NCBI RefSeq assembly: GCF_030269925.1
Contig: NC_085118.1
Coordinates: 15,683,001-15,747,000 of the forward strand
Direction of reading: 5' to 3'
Length of the DNA stretch: 64,000 nucleotides
DNA from: Bombyx mori
Lineage: Eukaryota > Arthropoda > Insecta > Lepidoptera > Bombycidae
The notes beneath the pieces were generated by a model. It searched no databases. It was not told the DNA's origin and saw only the letters and a program-made list of their open reading frames with translations. Both the position numbers and the translations under genes were made by a program. How positions within the stretch are numbered: the first letter of the stretch is position 1; each line of letters begins with the position of its first letter. Positions 45,997-57,672 of the stretch are shown here, piece after piece.

Positions 45997-47528
45997 GACC
46001 TATAAACATTTACAAGAAACTATTATCAACACTTGAACGCACATTTGTCGAGCGTTTGATTCTCGTGGAATAACATCGTTCCTTTTATGGTGTTTACTTA
46101 TCTTCCGGTCGTTAAAACTTTTTTCCATCCTGAATCGGAAGTTTTAACAAGCTTCATGATCGACAGGATTTTCAGGGTACCGCCGGGAGTTGCTCGGATC
46201 CAACTTAGTTTTTGAGAGCTATTTTAGTTCGTACTGTATTGTTATGTGATTGAGAGCAGCACATAAATTTTTTTGGGCTCTGATGACAGATGTCATGTCC
46301 ACTTCAGCCAATAAAGAAATGGAAATTAAAAATGCTATGTATATGTCATACGGAATCCAACTTAAGGTGCGCCTTTATATATTTCGCCAAAACTACACTA
46401 TAGACAAATAATATTAACCTATTCTCAATTTGACCACATACTATAAGCAATAACAAAAGTTTGATAATAGAGGATATATAATATGTGTGTGTGTCAAACA
46501 CATGGTAGTTTGTGTAATGTTTTTTTATTGATTTAATGTATTATTAATGCATAGCTTAAAAAAATATTAGCATGTTGCACTCCTGCACTTTATTCTCTAT
46601 AAGTGTGGGAAATTTCATACTCCTATGTCCGCGCAATTTTTGTAAAAAGGAGTTCAAAATTTTTGCTTCACGTATTATTTTTGTGTAGGATACTGTACCT
46701 TTAAATAGAAGAAGAGTAATTTGAAGAGTAATTTGGCTTTCTGATGTAATATCAGATGAAATTCCTAGTTTTTCAGTTCGTATTATAAACCAAAACAATC
46801 AAGGATACAAACTGATTAATGGTAAGTGATTAGCCTTGATGAAGCCATGGCGAAACCTGTTATCTATGAATAGATACTTGACAACAGGTCAAAGCCTCAA
46901 TTACTTTAGGATAAGTCGTTGCCTCCAAACTGGAATGACTGATTCCTTCACAATAGAACTAGCCGGTTTTCCGACAAGAACCCCTAGCGAAAAGTTGAAG
47001 GACGCCTTATTACAGAGTTCAAGGAACCCGGCGAAATAACTACCTAATTCCGACATCATTACGAAGAAGCCTTTAGAGTCCTTCCCTTTAAATTATCCTA
47101 CCGAGCAAGGAAAATCACTTAACCGTTCGCAAAAAGTCATTTCGGATTTAACTACCACCTGTAAAGCCGTTAAAGTCGCAGCGAAATCACTAGGTGTCTA
47201 TAAGAATCTTTACTGCTTGTGTTCTTCGGGGCATTAACGGTGTACGGTATACTATACTGAGATTTATAGTTTTTTTCTTTCTTTTAAAATAGTCGCAGGT
47301 TAAAGTGCAAGTGAGGTGGCGATTGAAACACTTTTACGGTTCTTTTGTGAACTATTCGGTCGTGAATACGAAAAGATTGATTTGAATAAATACGACAAAA
47401 GAATAATTCTAATTGTATTTATGACGAATTTGAATGTTGTGTACAGATCAAACATTAATAGTGATGTAATTAGTAAATAGGTACAAGTTTTTTTCAAAAT
47501 AAACTACACCGAAGTTGACTCTTTAGAA
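45997..47528. other. Unassigned DNA
   Basis: No gene or recognised repeat. There is a short TG run at about 46483-46492. Confidence 0.4.
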
Positions 47529-47670
47529 AAATTTTTTGAGGAAGGAAGGATTAATTCTGGCCCGAAGGCCTCTCCGGCTTCACGAGGCCAGGTGAGTGAG
47601 CACATGCTCAGCCAAGAGGGGAGAGATATGCTAACAGCTATCCGAGTGCTCCCGAAGGAGACCTGATATG
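47529..47670 (-). repeat. LINE 3' UTR fragment
   Basis: GGCCCGAAGGCCTCTCCGG, CTTCACGAGGCCAGGTGAG, CATGCTCAGCCAAGAGGGGAG, GCTAACAGCTATCCGAG on the plus strand are close to 16008-16100. Confidence 0.85.
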
Positions 47671-47678
47671 GTGTTTTT

Positions 47679-47829
47679 ACTGGTGAGTCCTCTTGTGAGT
47701 CCGCGCGGGTAGGTACCACCACCTCAAGGTGGGTGGCGCATTTACATTGTAGATGTTTATGATCTCCAGTAATCACTTAACACCAGGTGGGCTGTGAGCT
47801 CGTCCACTCATCTAAGCAATAAAAAAAAA
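47679..47829 (+). repeat. Tail-A repeat with internal deletion
   Basis: ACTGGTGAGTCCTCTTGTGAG, GGTACCACCACC joined directly to TCAAGGTGGGTGGCGC, ending GTGAGCTCGTCCACTCATC-TAAGCAATAAAAAAAA. About 85 bp of the core are missing. Confidence 0.88.
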
Positions 47830-48061
47830 TAGCTCTAGTAACAGTAACTATAGTTAAGTAACGTTATTAACAAATTCGTTATGAGTAAAAAGTCGAAGAG
47901 TAAGTTTTGTTCTAATGTAAACGAAACAAAAATTATGATGAGTACCGTGACATACCTTATAGATCTCGGTAATCAACGTCTAGTAATTAATACCTTTATT
48001 GCTGTTTTACTTAACAATATGTTTTAACATAAATTTAAATTTAGAGTACGCTTAAATCATC
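47830..48061. other. Unassigned DNA
   Basis: Nothing recognised. Confidence 0.4.
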
Positions 48062-48310
48062 TTCAATTGTATCTCCGACCCCGACGACGTGACAGGATAC
48101 AGCTGTCGTCGCCCTAAGCGCAGGATCCTCTCGATCCTTTCTCGGTGTTTTAGGCATTACAAGCATTGGTCGCCATTCTCATTCGACGTGTGACCTAACC
48201 CATAAACATAACCTAGTAAGTTTCTCGACAGATCTTCTCAGCGGGTCGCGATTCAGATCCGGTGGTAGATTCAGTCCTCATGCACTGCGATGCACTGCTC
48301 ACGTTGTATT
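48062..48310 (+). repeat. LINE 3' region fragment
   Basis: TGACCTAACCCATAAACATAACC, TTCTCGACAGATCTTCTCAGC, GGGTCGCGATTCAGATCCGG and TGGTAGATTC match the 3' UTR block seen at 16160-16230 in reverse. Confidence 0.75.
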
Positions 48311-48869
48311 AGGCCCACGAGACTACCACGATTAGGAGGGTAAAAAAGTTAAAATCGTTCTCTAAATTTAAAATGGCACTGGGCGGGATGTGTCGCGTGA
48401 GTGGACAAGGTCCGTTGGATAAAACGTTTAATATCGTGGTCTAACTCAATGGACGTCAAAAAGAAGGAAGGACTCTGACGCGCTGATCAGAGGATTTTTG
48501 GATTTTTTAAAATTTTATGGGTGTCGATTGTCAAATATTGAGAACGACCCAATATTCTGGATGTGGCCTTACAAAACAGCCATATTACTTTTGCTTGGTC
48601 AAATTTTGCATTTCATAGAATTGTTTTTTTTTATTATCGAAGTAATTTTATTATGTACGTGATTGATAGTTTATAAATGACCTTATGTTTACTAAAGTGT
48701 TTTTATTTATTTTTTCTTATTAATTGAAGTTAGACAAATAATTCAATTACTTTGACCATAAAAGTCAAGGTTCTAAAAAAATGTTATTTGAACTTTAATT
48801 TGAACTGATATCAAAACATATACTTTCTGTTTTAAAATTAAATATTTCATTAGAATTAATATAGCTATA

Positions 48870-49150
48870 AGGCTATGTGTCGATCCTCCAAGAACTTCAG
48901 ATAAAGACGAGGCTTTCTACCATCTGTCTACGTAGAGTTCTGGAATACTTTGGCCACATTGCAAGAAGGGATCACGGCAGCTTGGAGAAGCCAATGGTGA
49001 CTGGCAAGGTGAACGGAAGAAGACCACGAGGTAGAGGCCCGACACGTTGGACTGACCAGATCCGCACTACCCTCAACTCTCGACACCACATTTACGTGGA
49101 GGTGGTCACGACCCTCAGTATTTAGGAAACCGAAGCAAGAAGAAGAAGGC
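48870..49150 (+). pseudogene. RTE-like LINE fragment, reverse transcriptase C-terminus
   Basis: The 48877-49125 frame holds LEYFGHIARRDHGSLEKPM, VTGKVNGRRPRGRGPTRWTD and QIRTTLN. The FGHI-RR...GK..G.R..GR.P.RW.D.I pattern marks the C-terminal end of RTE-like reverse transcriptases. It ends GGAAACCGAAGCAAGAAGAAG, an AAG-rich tail like those at 13985 and 57950. Catalytic parts are absent. Confidence 0.75.
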
Positions 49151-49228
49151 TATAAGGCATATAACCATGATAAGGGTAACAGATCCCAGTATCTTCTAGC
49201 TACTCTAACTTCGCTTTTTTATCTACTA

Positions 49229-50511
49229 CCTAGGCGGCACTGAAAATTTCGGGAATTAACGAAGTGACACAACATTACTATTTAAAAATGTATTTATTGC
49301 TTTTCGAAGTATTCTCCGCGAAATTTGACACATTTTTCCATACGATGGAACCAATCATTGAAGCAGCCATTCCATTCGGAAGTTGGGGTCTCCAAAATGG
49401 CCGTTTTGTAGGCGTCCATAGATAGCTTCTTCAGGTGATGAAAATCTCTGTTCACGCAATTTATTCTTTATTTTAGGGAAAGTATAGAAATCATTAGGGC
49501 TTAGGTCGGGGCTGTACGGCGGATGGTCTAATAATTCTATGTTTTCTTGCTCTAAAAACTCTTTTGTTCTGTGCGCGGTGTGAGAACTCGCATTGTCGTG
49601 ATGGAGGATGATGCGGCGGTTGCATTTCTCTTTACGGAGTTCAGAAACGTCCTGTGGCAAACAAATGCTAGCATACCATTCTGCATTAACCGTTCTTTGT
49701 CCCTCAAGAGGAATAGTCGTAATATGGCGGGTTTTGGAGACAAACGTGGCCACCATTTTTTTTGCAACACTCCGTGAACGAACAATTTTTGTTGGCTTTA
49801 ACTCATTTTCGAACACCCAAACTCGTGACTGGTTTTTTGTTTCGGGTTTGTTCGCGTATATTCAGGATTCGTCACCTGATACAATGTTGTATACAGCATT
49901 TGAGGATCCTGCGTGGAATCTTTCGAGAGTTCTGACGCACCAAGTAACGCGAGCTGCTTTTTGCTCTTCACAGAGCGAATGCGGTATTAACTTTTTTACA
50001 CCTAATTGTTCTTGCAAGATTATTTGTATTTGACTCATGCCAATGTTTAAAGTTGCCTGAATTTCGCGGTATGTCACATGTCGATCTTCCTCAATCAGCT
50101 TACGCACAGCATCAACGTTTTCTTGGATGACTGCAGTTTTTGGACGACTTTGACGGGGATCATCACTGAGCTTGACACGTCCACGTTGAAACTCAGCAAA
50201 CCAGCGATAAATTGTGGTTTTGGATGGGGCTTCATCATCAAATGCAGAAATCATTCGGTCAACACACTGTTTTTGTGTTAAACCACTTCGAAAGTCATAA
50301 TAAATCATCGCTCTTGAATTTTCTCGAGTCAATTCCATTTTCTCAACAACTAAACAAGTTTGACAAAACCTCGTGACAAGACCAAGAATCTTTTTTTAAA
50401 TACATAAATGGTATTCGATTTTTAAAACCAAGGCGTTTTCATTAAAAAAGATTTTAATATGACAGGAACAGTGGAAATATTCCATTCCCGATACTTTTAG
50501 TGCAGCCCTCG
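49229..50511 (-). mobile_element. mariner transposon, nearly complete, 1283 bp
   Basis: TA dinucleotides flank it (49227-49228 and 50512-50513). The ends, CCTAGGCGGCACTGAAAATT on the left and CGAGGGCTGCACTAAAAGTA (reverse complement) on the right, agree at about 20 of 27 positions from the first inner bases. One transposase gene fills the minus strand. Size and structure are those of a standard mariner. Confidence 0.9.
49292..50338 (-). pseudogene. mariner transposase (DD34D), inactivated
   Basis: The frame opens at ATG 50338. Residues 1-110 hold the paired DNA-binding helices (YYDFRSGLTQKQCVDRMISAF and TTIYRWFAEFQRG). The first catalytic Asp lies in SGDES near residue 156. The next codon after that motif is TGA at 49862-49864, where family members have Trp, so a single base change cut the frame. 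The same frame resumes and holds LHHDNASSHTA (second Asp) and PPYSPDLSPNDF (third Asp), with 34 residues between those two. An ATAGATAG duplication at 49418-49425 then shifts the frame for the last 40 or so codons, which remain readable (WFHRMEKC, GEYFEKQ) to the natural stop at about 49292. The cut-and-paste enzyme inserts at TA; this copy cannot make it, but its ends could still be moved in trans. Confidence 0.9.
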
Positions 50512-50513
50512 TA

Positions 50514-50834
50514 CAGATGAACTAGCAGCCTAGCTATATGTTTTTATGACCAACGGATAACCAGGGGTGCATGTTGCTACCTGCTTCCCATATAACTATT
50601 CCTAAGTAATCCACTTAATTGTAGACATAATACGGAATATTTGAATAAATAACCTATCTAGCTCCCAAATACCTCTCAGTGGGCAACGTTTTGGCTATTG
50701 CCTTAGCTTTGCTGATTTACCATCTCTCATGGATACCAATATTACAGGCACTACCAAGTGGATGCTTATCAATGAAATCTTTTCAACTCTCGTTTAAAGA
50801 ATGAATCAACATCACTATGACATGTCCTTCTTCT
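50514..50834. other. Unassigned DNA with an old tail-B-like trace
   Basis: GCTTTGCTGATTTACCATCTC, CATGGATACCAATATTACAGG near 50706-50750 faintly recalls tail B. No gene. Confidence 0.35.
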
Positions 50835-50968
50835 TCTTGTGGAGAAGTATTAAGCGGTAGGCATCGGTTTGGCTCTGCCCCTGGCATTGCTGAGGTCTAT
50901 GAGCGACAGTAACCACTTACCTTCAGGTGGACCATTATCTTGTCTGCATGCTAGGGAAATAAAAAAAA
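50835..50968 (+). repeat. Tail-B (Bm1-type) repeat
   Basis: GTGGAGAAGTATTAAGCGG, GTTTGGCTCTGCCCCTGGC, CTTCAGGTGGACCATTATC and GGGAAATAAAAAAAA. Confidence 0.9.
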
Positions 50969-51394
50969 GTAAAAAATTACTACAAATTTGTATTAATCCG
51001 ATTTGGTCTAGTCGAACTGTGTTTACTCACCATCTTTGAATGGTACAAAAGGTGAACTATAAACTCAGTCACTCACTAAGTAAGCCGTCGAACTAATGAG
51101 ATTGGATCCGGATTAATTTTATTCCAGCTATATAGGAACGCTTTGATGGAGAACATAAGGGAATTCCGAAGCTAAATACGAATGATTCTTAGTAAACGGT
51201 TTAGTGCCTTTGTGTAATCAGGCGTTTTAATTTATTTCAAACTTTTATTAAATGTTGGATAGTTTAAATGATCGCTGTAATTATTCGAAAATGTTATTAA
51301 AGTGTAACTTGAGGTACGAGTATTCGAAGTTAGGGATCCTAATAAAGCTCTCTGGTTTGGCATAACTTAGATTTGTGTTTTTATTTGTAAAGGT
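50969..51394. other. Unassigned AT-rich DNA
   Basis: Nothing recognised. Confidence 0.4.
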
Positions 51395-51595
51395 GACTGA
51401 GTTTCTCGCCGGATCTTCTCAGTGGGTCGCGTTTCCGATCCGGTGGTAGATTCTGCGAAGCACGGCTCTTGCTGGGGTTCGTGTTAGCAACGTCCTCAGG
51501 TTTGAGCCCCGTGAGTTCACCTACTAGTTAAGGTTCCGCTGAAATCGTCTCTCAAGGCTATCTGATTAGGTAAGAAAAAATAAAATAAAAAAAAA
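51395..51595 (+). repeat. LINE 3' end fragment with A-rich tail
   Basis: TTTCTCGCCGGATCTTCTCAG, GTCGCGTTTCCGATCCGG, TAGATTCTGCGAAGCACGGC, GGTTTGAGCCCCGTGAG and (A)n with TAAAATAAA. Same family of 3' UTR as 43440-43590. Confidence 0.82.
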
Positions 51596-51971
51596 TTATA
51601 AATATATTATTATATATTTGTAAGTGTACGTTAAATGAATCAATTGTTGTATTATTTTAATGTATGCTTTACTTATTACTAACGTGCGCTGAGTAATTCG
51701 TTTAATAATAATGTTTCACATCCTTATTCGTTGAGAATCTTGAGAATCCAACGCCTAAAGACCTGAGTGGGAAATGTTCTCATATATTATAAGCGAAACG
51801 GCAATTTCTTGAAGTCGCGCCGTCGGAGCTCACGTGCTGAGTGAGCGTAATATTAAAATACAGGTAAATTAAACTGTCACTTTGAGAGGGTAGTGAGAAT
51901 GTAGTAGAAATGTTACACGTGAATAATTTTGTCTTTGGTTCTAGTTAGTACATTAAAGTGCTTTTTTTTTA

Positions 51972-52091
51972 AGTTTTTTTTTATTGCCCTTGTATGCAGA
52001 CGAGCGTACGGCCCACCTGATGGTGAGTGGTAACCGTCGCCCATGGACTTCAGCAATGCCAGGGGCAGAGCCAAGCCGCTGCCTACCGCCG
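51972..52091 (-). repeat. Tail-B (Bm1-type) repeat
   Basis: TTTTTTATTGCCCTTGTATGC, GACGAGCGTACGGCCCACC, GCCAGGGGCAGAGCCAAGCC, GCTGCCTACCGC. Confidence 0.92.
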
Positions 52092-52869
52092 TATATTTCT
52101 TTTTTGTAGCTATGAATGGGCAAATAAAGTTATCATTTATATATTAGGTATATTACATAATTACATATACACGCATATACATATTCTGCTCCCAGAGGAT
52201 GTCTCTAGTCACTACAGAATCTTGTGATTTTATCTGTCTTCAGAAACTCAAAAGTAATACTTTTTCGGGATAATTGAAGCTTCGTTAATAATGTTTTATT
52301 AAAAATATTTTATATTTCTTTTAAATACTTAAAAATACGTTTAAATAACATAAAGATTTGAAAATAAGTTCATCCCTTTTTTATCCCTTTCTGGTCAGGA
52401 TTTGATTAAAGTTCTAAAATTATTGTTTTGTCATGGGTATTTGATGTGTGCGTAAATTTTAAAATTATTTGTACGTCTTAAAATCGGTACAAATGGCCTT
52501 CAAAGACTCCGTTACATCCCCACCAACATGCGTACGTACCAACCTAAAAAAGTGCGATAAAAAGAAATGCGGCTACAATAGTGCCATAATAACGGACCCT
52601 ATTTGAATTTAAAAAACCGTGGTAAGAAAACGTTCATTAATAGTCTTTATACAGAAAATACATACATTTATAAGTATGTATATGGTATGACCAAGATTTT
52701 AGGATAACCAATATTCATGGATTGATTGTTAACTCCGTGCGAAATCAAGCGAAGCCAAGGAATCAATGACAATAGACCAGATAAAAGCAACAAGAAAAAT
52801 CTGGTTTATCATTATTATTTATTTCTTGGCTTCATCTGATACATTCTCTGATACATACATACGTACTCT
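52092..52869. other. Unassigned AT-rich DNA
   Basis: No gene or repeat recognised. Short TACATACATA runs occur near 52660 and 52850. Confidence 0.4.
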
Positions 52870-53230
52870 CTGATACGGGAGTGCTCTGAGGAATTATTCG
52901 AGATGATACCGGCATCTCGTTTTTACCACCGCACCGCCCGCTACCGGAGTAGAGTTCATCCATACTACCTGGTGCCACTGCGGTCATCCACAGTGCGCTT
53001 CCAGAGATCTTTTTTGCCACGCACCATCCGGCTATGGAATGAGCTCCCCTCCATGGTGTTTCCCGAACGCTATGACATGTCCTTCTTCAAACGAGGCTTA
53101 TGGAGAGTATTAAGCGGTAGGCAGCGGCTTGGCTCTGCCCCTGGCATTGCTGAAGTCCATGGGCGACGGTAACCACTCACCATCAGGTGGGCCGTATGCT
53201 CGTCTGCCTACAAGGGCAATAAAAAAAAAC
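52870..53230 (+). mobile_element. Tail-B (Bm1-type) long copy carrying RT C-terminus
   Basis: The 3' end is the standard tail B (GGTAGGCAGCGGCTTGGC to CAAGGGCAATAAAAAAAAA). Upstream, the 52903-53172 frame reads FYHRTARYRSRVHPYYLVPL, SFLPRTIRLWNELPSMVF and PERYDMSFFKRGLWRVL. This is the pattern at the very C-terminus of many LINE reverse transcriptases (FLPR.IRLWN.LP..VFP...). The repeat is therefore the 5'-truncated 3' end of a LINE, with about 89 codons still open. The copy at 62216-62552 is colinear and keeps the same frame. Confidence 0.85.
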
Positions 53231-53699
53231 AGCCATTTTAATAGTGAGAGAAATGACGTAGAAAGAGTATTGTAAATAATACTCGTATGGCATTTAAATA
53301 TTAAATTCACCTGTTTTCGCATTTGTTGGTCAATTAATCTTTCTTTTATATTTCTTATTGCGCTAGAACAAACTCTCGCTAACTGGTTACCAGAATCAGA
53401 GACGCCATAACGTGAACTCCACAAGAAACCTCAATTGTTATATAGACTGACTGCCCCAAACCCTAGGAACCGGAAATAAGACTGCTTCCCAGCAAATACC
53501 CGTACACGTGTAGGCACGTGTTATCCTCTCTTATTAGTGTTAGATTGAGCACGATACAGAATGACCATAGTTGGTCCAGACTTTTGCAACATACTGTCTT
53601 TTAACGTCCTGAGAATAATTTAAACTACACCTTTTGTAACTAACCCAGGTGAACCGTCTTTGATTACATTTTTGATAGTAAATGGCAAAGTAAATGCGT
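53231..53699. other. Unassigned DNA
   Basis: Nothing recognised. Confidence 0.4.
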
Positions 53700-54100
53700 T
53701 GAGATGTAATTTTTTGACGTGACAACGTCTTATAATTCGATGGAGCCGGCTGCACGCACGAAAAAACATGACTCATGCGGCGTTACCTCGCTTTGAGGCG
53801 TTCCATTTAAGGCTTGAAGTACAAACGAGAGCGCGCAACGAGCGACAAAGAGGCACAATCGGCCTCCGCATTCGGCAGCGTTCGACATCTGTCTCTCTCC
53901 TACTTGAGTGAGCGATGCATCCGCGTGGACAGCTGCTATACAATAATACATTTACACGTTTTCGTCAAGTATGAAGTTCAGTGAAAAGTGAATGTGGTGT
54001 AAATTGTTTATAGCAACGATAATTGCGATAATTGAAAAATGAAACCATTCCATCAGTATTTTCTTATGACGTTATCACGTTCAACTATCGCCAGTAAACC
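53700..54100 (+). promoter_or_regulatory. Second CpG-rich block, possible promoter and first exon
   Basis: Between 53740 and 53935 CpG density rises (GCGGCGTTACCTCGCTTTG, GAGCGCGCAACGAGCGAC, ATCCGCGTGG). A TTCAGTGAAAAGTGAATG sequence at about 53976 looks like an insect initiator and 5' UTR start. An ATG at 54039 opens MKPFHQYFLMTLSRSTIA and runs into CA|GTAAAC (54093-54099), a plausible donor. Weaker than the 42-kb candidate; it could be chance. Confidence 0.25.
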
Positions 54101-54438
54101 GACTTTACAGACAACCGATTTGTTGTAAAATAATAGTACAGTGTATTTTACACGCTCCACGCTCATCTCTTTACTAAAGCCGCACCGCCTCGACTAATTG
54201 GATTAGAAGCGAATTTTGAGATCCGACTAGCGTTGAGGCACATAAAGGCCCTGCTATGTCCACTAACTATCGCTATCTTTACGACCACTAATCCCCTTGG
54301 AGCGAGCAGAATTCCTGGAACTGCAAGATTAGGCGTTTGTTGAGACGACATAGAATTCAATTGTAGCTGCATTCTCTTCGTTTTGCAGAAAAATCTTGAA
54401 TACGCGTGGACTTATGAGGATGCATCATAAAATATGTT

Positions 54439-54671
54439 ACTGGTTGTTGGACCTCTTGTGAGTTCGCGCGGGTGGGTAACACCGCCCTGCCTATTTCTGC
54501 CGTGAAGCAGTATTGCGTTTCGGTTTGAAGGGTGGGGCAGCCGTTGTAACTATACTGAGACCTTAGAACTTATATCTCAAGGTGGGTGGCGCATTTATGT
54601 GGTAGATATCTATGGGCTCCAGTAACCAGGTGGGCTGTGAGCTCGTCCACCCATTTAAGCAATGAAAAAAA
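54439..54671 (+). repeat. Tail-A repeat, near full length
   Basis: ACTGGTTGTTGGACCTCTTG to GTGAGCTCGTCCACCCATT-TAAGCAATGAAAAAAA; about 12 bp (CTTAACACC) are missing before AGGTGGGC. Confidence 0.9.
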
Positions 54672-55506
54672 ATCCTTCATATGTAATGGTCTGCGAATTA
54701 ATAGCACAATTTTGCTGTTATAGGATTCTATTTATTAAGTGTTGCTGTACACTTTCTCACTTCCTTAAACCCAAATTTTACCCAAAGTTTCCTGGAAGAC
54801 CACAAGTTAAGCCAAGAGCTAAGCCTTTTGTGCGTTAAAATTTTAACTGTTTTTTATTCTATATATTTTTGTCTGTCTTGAAGAGTAAAATAAATAAACA
54901 CATTATGTTTGGAAGCATTCTTATATTGGTAACCAGTTGCCGACTTTATGTTATTAGCTCAGAGGACTGCGCTATATTTCCGAACTCATTCATTACCGAT
55001 CACGCCAATAATCCGCTATCGAGTAAAATCACATTCCATTTACACGTTGCCTAGCAACCATTCAGATGCTCCTGTGAGCCCAAATTAATACCCGACATAA
55101 AGACAAATTTAATTAATAACAGCATATAACTATTGGTAGAGTTATTAGTGAGTCTTTGAGGACTTTATTAATATAAATACATTGGTGGATCAAGTGGGTA
55201 ATATGAAATAATGTAGTTTTATTAGAAACTCGAAGATAGGTGGAATTAACTTCAACATTAATAACATATAGTAGGAGTTTTGTACCAATAACTTTTTTGG
55301 CATTTCTTACTGTTCGATTGATATGAGAACTTAGTAGTAATTTCATATTGTAACGAGCAATCAATAATCTTGTTTTTTTTACATTAAATAATACATCTGT
55401 TTTTATGGAGTGGGAAAAGCAGTTGATCATAGAACATATGCAGGTGAAACACTTCAGGGCCCCAAATCCAACACACTGGTGAAAAAATTTTATAGACAGA
55501 ACACTA
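54672..55506. other. Unassigned AT-rich DNA
   Basis: No gene. The 105-codon minus ORF at 55113-55430 has no domain. Confidence 0.4.
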
Positions 55507-55637
55507 ATTATACTGAGACCTTAGAACTCATATCTCAAGGTGGGTGGCTCATTTACGTTGTACACGTCTATGGGCTCCAGTAACCACTTAAAACCAGGTG
55601 GGCTGTGAGCTCGTCCATCTATCTAAGTAATAAAAAA
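55507..55637 (+). repeat. Tail-A repeat, 5'-truncated
   Basis: TATACTGAGACCTTAGAACTC to GTGAGCTCGTCCATCTATC-TAAGTAATAAAAAAA. Confidence 0.88.
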
Positions 55638-57034
55638 ATCAATAAAAAACTCGCCTCGCGAATCTAGTATAGCCCCTCAAGGTTACTAGAATAGGTAGAA
55701 AAAAAAAGATATAACTCTACAACTATGTATGGATAGAAAACCGGGTAGAAGTAAATGAAGACAGAGCATATAATATATTATATTGTAACAGTGAGTTAGT
55801 GCGGGAACGACAAATTAGAAAAAGATGATGTACTTACGAAACTATGAGTAAGAAAGCAAATAAGGTATGATCAAAAGACATACAAAACTAATTAGATTTA
55901 AAATAAATTAGCCACAACCATTCTAATTCATTAAATTATCACTAATGCTACATTTCATTTTACCAAGTCAGTGCTGACAGAAAATTTCTAGCATGTGACA
56001 TTGGACTGGCCAGTAATTGGCACTAGGTGAGCTTTGAGTCCACGTTGGGTGTCAAAAGTCCACTACGTTACGTCACGAGGGACATGTTCACTCGAAAATG
56101 AAACCAATTAAGGCTTTGGCCTAAAGTAGAGGTTACAGCGTTCTTTATTTTGTAATTATAAAATCTTATCTACAGCTAAATAAATAAAATTTTATATTTA
56201 TATTTGTTTGTTCTCTAAGCCATTACTAACCCATTCAACCGATTGTGATTAAATTTGATGTAGTTGTAGTTAAAATTCCAGGGAAGTTTCTTTTAAAGTA
56301 TCATCAATGTAAGATAGATGACGCCTGAGTAGTTACTAGAAATCGAAGATTTAATACGATCAGCGAGAGTTACAGCGAAGTGTGACCGCGTTTCAATAAG
56401 CATTCTCATTGTAATTTTAATGTTGTGATTAGAGGATTGTGAAGAAGAGTCGGTGATGAGAGATGGTTGATAAATATAAATGTAATCTTTACATGAAGAA
56501 AAACAATGCTGAGTTTTTGAGATAAAAAAACATCGTTAATCTGGTATTATGGGATTCCTTGCTATGCTTCATCGAAGACTAAGTAAAATTGGCATGTCTC
56601 CTTTGAATAGATACATAGATATTTTTGAAGCAGATAGTACCACTGGTCCGTGGATCCATAGCACATGCTTTAGAAAAATGAAAACGCTTCTCTCCCGTGG
56701 CTTATACTGCATTCATTTTAGTCTCCATTTACTTTCGGCCAATACATGTCGATTTAGGTATCGTGTCAGTACTTTTCGTACAAGTTATATTGAGTAAGTT
56801 TTCATTTCTGTAATATATATTATGTCTCATATATTTCTAATATAAAGAAAGTAATATTATATAAGTCCAGATTGACCGCGAATTTTTTATGGTACCCAGA
56901 TTATAAGGTATGGATATACGACCGTGATTGTCTAGAGCTACCTCGAGAACCTGATCTTATCATTTGGACCAATTTCATTTTATATCCGCTAAAGTGATTA
57001 TGATTTAAAAGTGTACTCAAATATCTATATGAAT
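55638..57034. other. Mostly unassigned DNA
   Basis: A GGCACTAGGTGAGCTTTGAG scrap near 56020 recalls a tail end. TTGTTTGTTCTCTAAGCC, AACCCATTCAACCGATTG at about 56200-56250 resembles a Helitron-type body but lacks ends. No gene. Confidence 0.35.
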
Positions 57035-57130
57035 AGCATAATTAGCACAGCGACGGTGTCAACGGAAACCGGTCGCCACTTGGCACCAGGTGTGCAATAA
57101 GCTTTTCTATCCATCTGCACGATTAAAGTA
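57035..57130 (+). repeat. Old tail-like fragment
   Basis: ACGGTGTCAACGGAAACCGG, CACTTGGCACCAGGTGTGC, CTATCCATCTGCACGATTAAA match the order of the tail A/B 3' domain, much diverged. Confidence 0.5.
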
Positions 57131-57399
57131 TATCGTCATGTTAGATTCTGAGCTATTCAATTTATCTTCAAACAAAGTTAGTTTTATCCCTTGAAATGGC
57201 CAATCGAAGGAAATAATACTAGAGATAGGTACTCAAGGTAATGAAATAGACATTTTGTAGTGAAATTTCTTTTTACGACGGACTTTCGACAGTAGGAGTC
57301 GCGTCTTGAACGACCGTAGGCTGTTTGTGTTGTAGTATTTTCAATTTGCTGTCAGTTTAGTATGGAAATGAATTTTATCATTTAACAGCAAACTTTTTC

Positions 57400-57470
57400 T
57401 CCTCGGCTTTGTCGGCAAGTAAGCATACGGCCTTCTGTTTGTGGTCCCTGTCGCTTGAACATCAGCTATT
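57400..57470 (-). repeat. Old tail-B-like fragment
   Basis: GTCGGCAAGTAAGCATACGGC, TTGTGGTCCCTGTCGCTTG, AACATCAGC on the plus strand. Confidence 0.55.
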
Positions 57471-57672
57471 AATGTGTAATTTGAGTCAGCAGGGAATAGT
57501 ATTAGCAACGATTAGGGATTAGTATCATTATGCGGGCTAAAAGCAGTTAAGTGTTTCAGTTTCAAGAACAGCTGAGCAAAAACAATTGAAATTTCGACTT
57601 TATATTGTGTCAAGGTGGCTGGAATCACGCTATGTCGTTTACGGCATTAGCTAATCCGTGAACGGTCCAAAA

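Noticed and set aside
49571..50033. Plus-strand ORFs of 68 and 141 codons
   Set aside because: Shadows of the minus-strand mariner transposase.
54163..54372. 69-codon minus ORF with few stops nearby
   Set aside because: Looks somewhat protein-like, but no motif is recognised and it may be part of an unknown repeat. Left unannotated.
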